From the NCBI GenBank assembly GCA_001804345.1, contig MHFU01000121.1, positions 936 to 24,943 on the forward strand: a DNA stretch of 24,008 nt, given 5' to 3'. This document shows, piece by piece, positions 20,082-24,008 of the stretch. Under the pieces are notes generated by a model. That model ran no database searches, was not told where the DNA came from, and saw nothing but the letters and a program-made list of their open reading frames with translations. Position numbers and translations under genes: made by a program. Source of the DNA: Omnitrophica bacterium RIFOXYB12_FULL_50_7 (GTDB lineage Bacteria > Omnitrophota > Omnitrophia > Omnitrophales > Aquincolibacteriaceae). Each line of letters starts with the position of its first letter. Positions within the stretch are counted from its first letter, which is position 1.

Positions 20082-20753
20082 ATGAACTTACTCGCCATTG
20101 AAACTTCCAGTCCGGTCCTGAGCGTTGCGATCAAAAAAAGCGGGGGTAGGCTCCGCCACGCCATGGTTCAAGGCTATATGAAACACGCGGAAAATCTCAT
20201 CCCCGTGATTGACCGACTCCTCAAAAAAGAAAAAATGGAGATCGGGAATATCGACGCCTTCCTGATCAGCCGCGGACCAGGCTCCTTCACGGGATTACGT
20301 ATCGGTTTTGCTACGCTCAAAGGCTTCCTCGCGATCCACCCCAAACCTTGCTATGGCGCCTCTTCCCTCGATGTGATCGCCGCAGGAATAAAGGGCTATC
20401 AAAATCTTGCGGTGTGCCTCGACGCACGTCGTGGTAAACTTTACACTCGTTCGTACTGTTCTCATGGAAAAAGGTGGTTGCCGTCCGGACCACCTCGTGT
20501 CGTTTCCATCGATGAGATGATCTCCGGACTTCCCGCGGGAAGTTGGATCACCGGTGACGGGGTCACCAAACTCGCTGCCAAAGATCTTGCGGTAGTGCCT
20601 GAGAAGAACTGGAGTCCCCGGGCCGCCACATTGATCAGATTATTTGAAATGCAAGATCCGCTTTTGAAAAAGCTCACGCGACCGAAGGAATTCTTGCCGG
20701 TTTATTTGCGCAGCTCCGAAGCGGAAGAAAAACTCAAAGGGGACCGGCACTAA
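20082..20753 (+). CDS. tsaB: tRNA threonylcarbamoyladenosine biosynthesis protein TsaB
   Basis: A 223-residue protein starting MNLLAIETSSPVLSVAI, the normal TsaB (YeaZ) N-terminus. An upstream in-frame ATG at 20061 would overlap the -10 box and is rejected. The GPGSFTGLRIG motif, central to the dimer interface with TsaD, is present. TsaB is the inactive ASKHA partner that, with TsaD and TsaE, makes t6A37 in ANN-decoding tRNAs. Neither tsaD nor tsaE is nearby. No Shine-Dalgarno is visible. The last four codons (GDRH) and the stop lie in a family C palindrome. alr follows 31 bp later on the same strand and is probably cotranscribed. Confidence 0.94.
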   Translation: MNLLAIETSSPVLSVAIKKSGGRLRHAMVQGYMKHAENLIPVIDRLLKKEKMEIGNIDAFLISRGPGSFTGLRIGFATLKGFLAIHPKPCYGASSLDVIAAGIKGYQNLAVCLDARRGKLYTRSYCSHGKRWLPSGPPRVVSIDEMISGLPAGSWITGDGVTKLAAKDLAVVPEKNWSPRAATLIRLFEMQDPLLKKLTRPKEFLPVYLRSSEAEEKLKGDRH

Positions 20754-20769
20754 TGCTTGCCTGTCCCCT
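20738..20769. repeat. Family C palindrome overlapping the tsaB stop codon
   Basis: aggggaccggca (20738-20749) and tgcctgtcccct (20758-20769) pair with one mismatch. The words match those of the perfect palindrome at 16721-16759. The repeat encodes the end of TsaB. Confidence 0.7.
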
Positions 20770-20784
20770 ATCCAAAAAGGAAAT

Positions 20785-21915
20785 ATGACCGACCTCACTC
20801 AAAACAGATCCGCAATCCAGCACAACTCATGGATTGAACTTCGCGCGGATCGTCTTCTCAAAAATCTCCAGACCCTTCAGGAACGATCCGGACAAACCGA
20901 TGTTCTCGCGGTCATCAAAGCGAATGCCTACGGTCACGGACTCGAAGAAATCGCGAGCATTCTTGCCGGCAAGGTCACCTACTTCGGCGTTGCCACTCTG
21001 CGGGAAGCGCTGGAGCTGAAAGAGCATCATCCCAAGACACCCGTCTTCCTTTTCGGACATTTGTTTTCGCACGAGCTCCCGGCGGCGCTCTTGGGCGGCA
21101 TTACTTTGAGCGTTTCGAGTCTCGAAAAGGCTCGCGAGATCTCGAATCTGTCAGAAAGCCTTGGCCGAAAAACTTCGATCCATGTGAAGATCGACACGGG
21201 GATGGGCCGCATGGGAATTCCTCTCCGTGTAGCCGCTCTTTCTATAGAGGAAATGGCCGGGCTCAAGGGCATTATGCTGGACGGCATTTACACACATTTC
21301 CCAACCGCGGAAAAAGATGACGCGTTCCGCGAAAAGCAGGTCCGAAAATTCGGGATCCTGCTTCAAATGCTCGAAGAAAAAAATATCGTGTTCCGGTTCC
21401 GTCATGCCACCAATAGCGCCGCAACCTTGACTTTGAAGACCCCGCTCTTCAATATGATCCGGCCGGGCCTCACGCTTTATGGCATCTATCCTGATCCCGG
21501 ATTGAAAAACGCGGCTTATTTTGAACCGGTGCTTTCACTCAAAAGCCGCATCGTCCTTGTCAAGAAAGTCCGGGCCGGCGAATCGGTCGGATATGGCCGG
21601 GAATTTATCTCCCAACAAGATACCACGATCGCGGTGATACCTTTCGGGTACAGCCACGGTTATCCTTATGCCGCGTGGAAAAATGCTTCCGTACTTTTCC
21701 GAGGAAAACGCTATCTCCTCGCAGGCAAGGTTTCGATGGATTATATCGCTGTGAACCTCGGAAATACCGAAGCCCAAGCGGGCGATACGGTCACGCTTAT
21801 AGGCGAGGATCAGAATGAACGCATCACGGCTGAAGATATCGCCGGGTGGGCCGGGACTATCCCCTATGAGATCGTCACGCGCCTGAGTTCTCATTTACCA
21901 AGAATTGTCACTTGA
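20785..21915 (+). CDS. alr: Alanine racemase
   Basis: A 376-residue fold-type III PLP enzyme that interconverts L- and D-alanine for peptidoglycan. The PLP-binding Lys45 lies in AVIKANAYGHG. The opposite catalytic Tyr270 is in SVGYGREF. Also seen: DTGMGRMG, HATNSAA and MIRPGLTLYG. The motif usually written GY(A/G/S)DGYPR reads GYSHGYPYA, with His for the conserved Asp, which is unusual but not at a catalytic position. It is preceded by AAAGGAAAT and the ATG, and sits 31 bp downstream of tsaB. The full family length and order are present, so the enzyme should be active. Confidence 0.96.
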   Translation: MTDLTQNRSAIQHNSWIELRADRLLKNLQTLQERSGQTDVLAVIKANAYGHGLEEIASILAGKVTYFGVATLREALELKEHHPKTPVFLFGHLFSHELPAALLGGITLSVSSLEKAREISNLSESLGRKTSIHVKIDTGMGRMGIPLRVAALSIEEMAGLKGIMLDGIYTHFPTAEKDDAFREKQVRKFGILLQMLEEKNIVFRFRHATNSAATLTLKTPLFNMIRPGLTLYGIYPDPGLKNAAYFEPVLSLKSRIVLVKKVRAGESVGYGREFISQQDTTIAVIPFGYSHGYPYAAWKNASVLFRGKRYLLAGKVSMDYIAVNLGNTEAQAGDTVTLIGEDQNERITAEDIAGWAGTIPYEIVTRLSSHLPRIVT

Positions 21916-21927
21916 AAATGAGCTCCA

Positions 21928-22056
21928 AGAATCAAGATCCAATGACCCAACAAGAACCAAGCGCCAAAATTCAAGCATTAAAACGGGATCTGTTTTTAAA
22001 TTTTGAAAATTGGAATTTATTTGGTTCTTGTTTCTTGGTTATTGGAAATTTTGGAG
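21928..22056. repeat. AT-rich imperfect inverted repeat between alr and birA
   Basis: Left words (ctccaagaatcaag, ccaatgacccaac, aagaacc, ccaaaattcaa) are met in reverse by right words (ttgaaaattgg, ggttcttg, ttggttattgg, attttggag). The result is a degenerate inverted repeat of about 55-nt arms. The 142-bp gap has no other content. Upstream in-frame ATG codons for birA fall in it and are not used. Confidence 0.6.
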
Positions 22057-22057
22057 C

Positions 22058-22612
22058 ATGATTCGCTTCCAGGTCGAAAAACTCACCGAGGTCACATCGA
22101 CAAACACGCTCCTTCTGGAACGCGCCAGACAAGGTGCCTCTGAGGGGCTTGTCATCCTCTCGGATCATCAAACCGCAGGACGCGGCAAACCCGGACGGCA
22201 GTGGCTTTCTCCTCGGGGGAAAAACCTTCTTTGTTCAATCCTCCTCAGACCGCCACTCAGCCCGGCCCAAGCCCCCATGCTCACTCAGGTCGCTTGCCGT
22301 GCGGTTGCCAAGGTCTTGAAAGAGAAGTATGATATCGTCTCAGAATTCAAACGGCCCAACGACGTCATGGTCGGTTCGCAAAAGATCTGTGGCATATTGA
22401 CCGAAGCCTTGTCTTCGTCAGCCAAGCTGGAAGCTGTGGTTGTAGGCATCGGCTTGAACGTGAACGCAGAAGCCTCGGAACTCCCTCCCGAGGGGGTATC
22501 CATGATGGTTTTGAAGAAAAGGAACTATTCAACAGAAGATGTTCTGGACCATATCCTCGAAGAGTTTTCCGTAAAGCTTGAAGAGCTCTACAGAACAAAA
22601 ACCATAAAATAA
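22058..22612 (+). CDS. birA: Biotin-[acetyl-CoA-carboxylase] ligase, no HTH domain
   Basis: A 184-residue biotin protein ligase (group I, without the N-terminal DNA-binding domain of E. coli BirA). It activates biotin with ATP and attaches it to the biotin carboxyl carrier protein. Motifs: STNTLLLE, GRGKPGRQW at 41-49 (biotinyl-AMP loop, GRGxxGRxW), LLCSILLRP, KRPNDV at 98-103, ICGILTE and GIGLNVN. The C-terminal SH3-like domain is minimal. The start at 22058 is chosen because the longer frame to 22010 would translate repeat DNA. GGAG lies too close to be a normal ribosome-binding site. The stop codon's last base begins a 44-bp perfect palindrome. Confidence 0.93.
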   Translation: MIRFQVEKLTEVTSTNTLLLERARQGASEGLVILSDHQTAGRGKPGRQWLSPRGKNLLCSILLRPPLSPAQAPMLTQVACRAVAKVLKEKYDIVSEFKRPNDVMVGSQKICGILTEALSSSAKLEAVVVGIGLNVNAEASELPPEGVSMMVLKKRNYSTEDVLDHILEEFSVKLEELYRTKTIK

Positions 22613-22655
22613 CCCAAGATCACCTCGTAGGTGCACCTACGAGGTGATCTTGGGT
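22612..22655. repeat. Perfect 44-bp palindrome between birA and coaX (ACCCAAGAT family, copy 2)
   Basis: acccaagatcacctcgtagg at 22612-22631, then tg|ca, pairs without a mismatch or loop with its mirror to 22655 (22 bp per arm). The ends match those of 12659-12689, while the centre differs. No T-run follows, so it is not an ordinary terminator. It could form a cruciform in DNA or a very stable RNA hairpin in a birA-coaX transcript. Confidence 0.9.
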
Positions 22656-22670
22656 AACAGGGACACGAAA

Positions 22671-23426
22671 ATGATCAAAAGGATATTCGCAATCGACATT
22701 GGGAACACGGCAGCCACGGTCGGATTTTATGAAGGGGGTCGGTTGCTGAACTTTGGATCTATGCATTATAGCGATATCCCAAAATATGCTTCCAAATTGG
22801 CTGCATGTGGTAAAAAAAGTCATTTAGATGTTGTTATTAGCTCTGTATTCCCTAAAATTACAGCCTTTCTGAAGTATAAATTACAAAGCATCAAAGGCCT
22901 GAGTATCTGGGTTGTTGGGAGCAATTTGCCTGTAAAAATACGCCATAACTATAAGAATTTCAATGGGTTAGGATGTGACAGGAAGGTCAATATCTATGGC
23001 GCTACGAAGATGTATCGCCTCCCGATGCTTGTTATTGACTACGGAACAGCCATTACTTTCGACTACATTGACTCCAAGGGAGTCTTCCAGGGCGGGATGA
23101 TCATTCCGGGGCCTGAAACAGCTTATAGAGCACTGGGCCAGAGAGCCGCCCTGCTTCCCAAGAAACTCCCTATGCCAAAAAAATCAAAATCCTTTCTCGG
23201 AAGGAACACCCGGGAATGCATGGAGTCGGGGATCCTCGAGGGCTATGGCGCCATGACCGATGAGCTGATTTTGAGATTCCGAAAGCGATATGGACAGAAT
23301 CTTCGGGTTCTGGCCACGGGGGGATTCGCCGAGGTGATCCGCCCTTATGCCAAGCATATCGACACCGTTGACCCTAAGCATTCCACCAAGTCCCTCCTCG
23401 CTCTTTGGAGGAATTACCAGCGGTAA
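22671..23426 (+). CDS. coaX: Type III pantothenate kinase
   Basis: A 251-residue CoaX of the ASKHA fold, phosphorylating pantothenate in the first step of CoA synthesis. Motifs: FAIDIGNTAATVGFY (Asp9, phosphate-binding loop), LGCDR at 100-104 (catalytic Asp103), VIDYGTAITFD at 121-131, FQGGMIIPG, and ATGGFAEV near the C-terminus. Pairing of birA and coaX is common in bacteria. The start at 22671 lies 15 nt after the palindrome, with a weak AGGGA upstream. The stretch from about 22740 to 22990 is visibly richer in A and T than the rest of the gene, while the motifs there are intact. Confidence 0.93.
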   Translation: MIKRIFAIDIGNTAATVGFYEGGRLLNFGSMHYSDIPKYASKLAACGKKSHLDVVISSVFPKITAFLKYKLQSIKGLSIWVVGSNLPVKIRHNYKNFNGLGCDRKVNIYGATKMYRLPMLVIDYGTAITFDYIDSKGVFQGGMIIPGPETAYRALGQRAALLPKKLPMPKKSKSFLGRNTRECMESGILEGYGAMTDELILRFRKRYGQNLRVLATGGFAEVIRPYAKHIDTVDPKHSTKSLLALWRNYQR

Positions 23427-23448
23427 TCCCTCCCGGGCAGCAGAGGGT

Positions 23449-23520
23449 GGATGGCGGAGGGCGTTCCTGGATTGAGTTCTTTGTCATCCAACGTTCCGTT
23501 TTAATCGCCCTCCTCCATCC
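23449..23520. repeat. Imperfect 15-bp inverted repeat downstream of coaX
   Basis: ggatggcggagggcg (23449-23463) and cgccctcctccatcc (23506-23520) pair with one mismatch across a 42-nt loop. It may end coaX transcription or be another intergenic repeat. The 290-bp gap from coaX to groEL otherwise holds only the groEL control region. Confidence 0.5.
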
Positions 23521-23565
23521 GATATCTACCATTCCGTTTTTTCCAATTTTTGCTATTTTTTTCTC

Positions 23566-23593
23566 TTGCTTTTTTGAGCCCACTGAATACAAT
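23566..23593 (+). promoter_or_regulatory. groEL promoter
   Basis: TTGCTT (23566-23571), 16 bp, TACAAT (23588-23593). The predicted start, near 23600, puts the CIRCE element at the very beginning of the transcript. Confidence 0.65.
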
Positions 23594-23603
23594 AACGCCT
23601 CAC

Positions 23604-23630
23604 TTGGCACTCAAAATTGCTGAGTGCCAG
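23604..23630. promoter_or_regulatory. CIRCE element (HrcA operator)
   Basis: TTGGCACTC, nine bases, GAGTGCCAG. This is the CIRCE design (TTAGCACTC-N9-GAGTGCTAA) with a compensated change in both arms. HrcA bound here should repress groEL until heat or misfolded protein engages GroEL. Confidence 0.92.
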
Positions 23631-23717
23631 CGCCGCGTCACTTTAATTTACGGATACACGGCACTGCCTGCATCGCATTACATCCAACAACATCGATTAA
23701 CAAAAGGAGAAGACAAC

Positions 23718-24008
23718 ATGGCAAAGCAACTTCTGTTCAGTGAAGAAGCACGCCGAGCGATCCTGCATGGCGTGGATCAGCTCGCAAACGCAGTCAAGGT
23801 CACCCTCGGTCCCAAGGGCCGCAACGTAGTTCTTGAAAAGAAATTCGGCTCCCCGACCGTCACCAAGGACGGCGTCTCGGTAGCTAAAGAAATCGAACTT
23901 GAAGACCCTTATGAAAATATGGGCGCCCAGATGGTCAAGGAAGTCGCTTCCAAAACTTCCGACGTGGCTGGCGACGGTACCACGACTGCAACCATTCTCG
24001 CGCAAGCG
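23718..24008 (+). CDS. groEL: Chaperonin GroEL (60 kDa), N-terminal part
   Basis: The first 97 residues of GroEL; the gene runs past the right edge. The N-terminus MAKQLLFSEEARRAILHGVD, the NAVKVTLGPKGRNVVLEKKF block and VAGDGTTTATILA with catalytic Asp86 leave no doubt. GroEL forms a double heptameric ring that folds proteins with GroES and ATP. AAAGGAG lies 9 nt before the ATG. The leader from the CIRCE element to the ATG is about 87 nt and has no groES, so this is a groEL without its usual upstream partner. It is controlled by HrcA/CIRCE. Confidence 0.97.
   Translation, partial: MAKQLLFSEEARRAILHGVDQLANAVKVTLGPKGRNVVLEKKFGSPTVTKDGVSVAKEIELEDPYENMGAQMVKEVASKTSDVAGDGTTTATILAQA

Noticed and set aside
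22612..22655. Reading the 44-bp palindrome as a Rho-independent terminator
   Set aside because: No T-run follows on either strand, and it shares ends with another intergenic palindrome, so a repeat is the better reading.
1..24008. tRNA, rRNA or riboswitch genes
   Set aside because: No cloverleaf with TTCRANY/CCA-type ends, no rRNA sequence and no known aptamer core was recognised by eye in any gap; a covariance-model search could still find a short RNA.

Overview
This window looks like chromosomal DNA of a Gram-negative bacterium of intermediate GC. It encodes a tripartite RND efflux system with an outer-membrane factor and a groEL gene behind a CIRCE element. Most of its other genes are housekeeping genes: tsaB, alr, birA, coaX and glgA. 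The intergenic DNA is unusually rich in short palindromic repeats of several families. That density, together with the protein styles, makes me favour a candidate-phylum genome such as Omnitrophota (PVC side). This is an impression from reading, not a placement.

Layout. (1) 1-4043: a truncated SpoIIE/RsbU-type PP2C phosphatase on + converges on a GAF histidine kinase. Upstream of the kinase lies a three-gene minus-strand run: TPR-like K+ channel, AhpD-like carboxymuconolactone decarboxylase protein, scramblase-like protein. (2) 4044-5836: a nest of concentric palindromes, then an AT-rich BglII-family restriction endonuclease plus MT-A70 adenine methyltransferase. This pair is flanked by a 45-bp direct repeat that is the 3' end of glgA. 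(3) 5835-10098: glycogen synthase, a membrane histidine kinase, a GT2 glycosyltransferase and two small proteins (DUF2934-like and a four-helix membrane protein). (4) 10231-19924: a minus-strand copper or heavy-metal resistance cluster. In transcription order it is csoR, TolC-like, CusB-like, CusA-like, a small membrane protein, a YHS protein, an RnfD-like protein, a second YHS protein and an SO_0444-type Cu/Zn permease. A CsoR-type operator heads it. (5) 20082-23426 on +: tsaB, alr, birA and coaX. (6) 23566-24008: promoter, CIRCE and the 5' part of groEL, with no groES between.

How the genes work together. The CsoR repressor, with its Cu(I) ligands at Cys34, His59 and Cys63, should release the operator when cytoplasmic Cu(I) rises. 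It would then switch on periplasmic capture (HMBD in CusB, YHS proteins) and export through CusCBA and the permease. The permease also has its own promoter, which overlaps a dyad.

The main discoveries are these. The restriction-modification pair carries a duplicated, slightly diverged 3' end of glgA. Palindromic elements are nested inside one another, sit on gene ends and enter reading frames in frame. Several transcription-leading genes have a -10 box only 5-10 nt before the ATG and no Shine-Dalgarno, which points to leaderless mRNAs.
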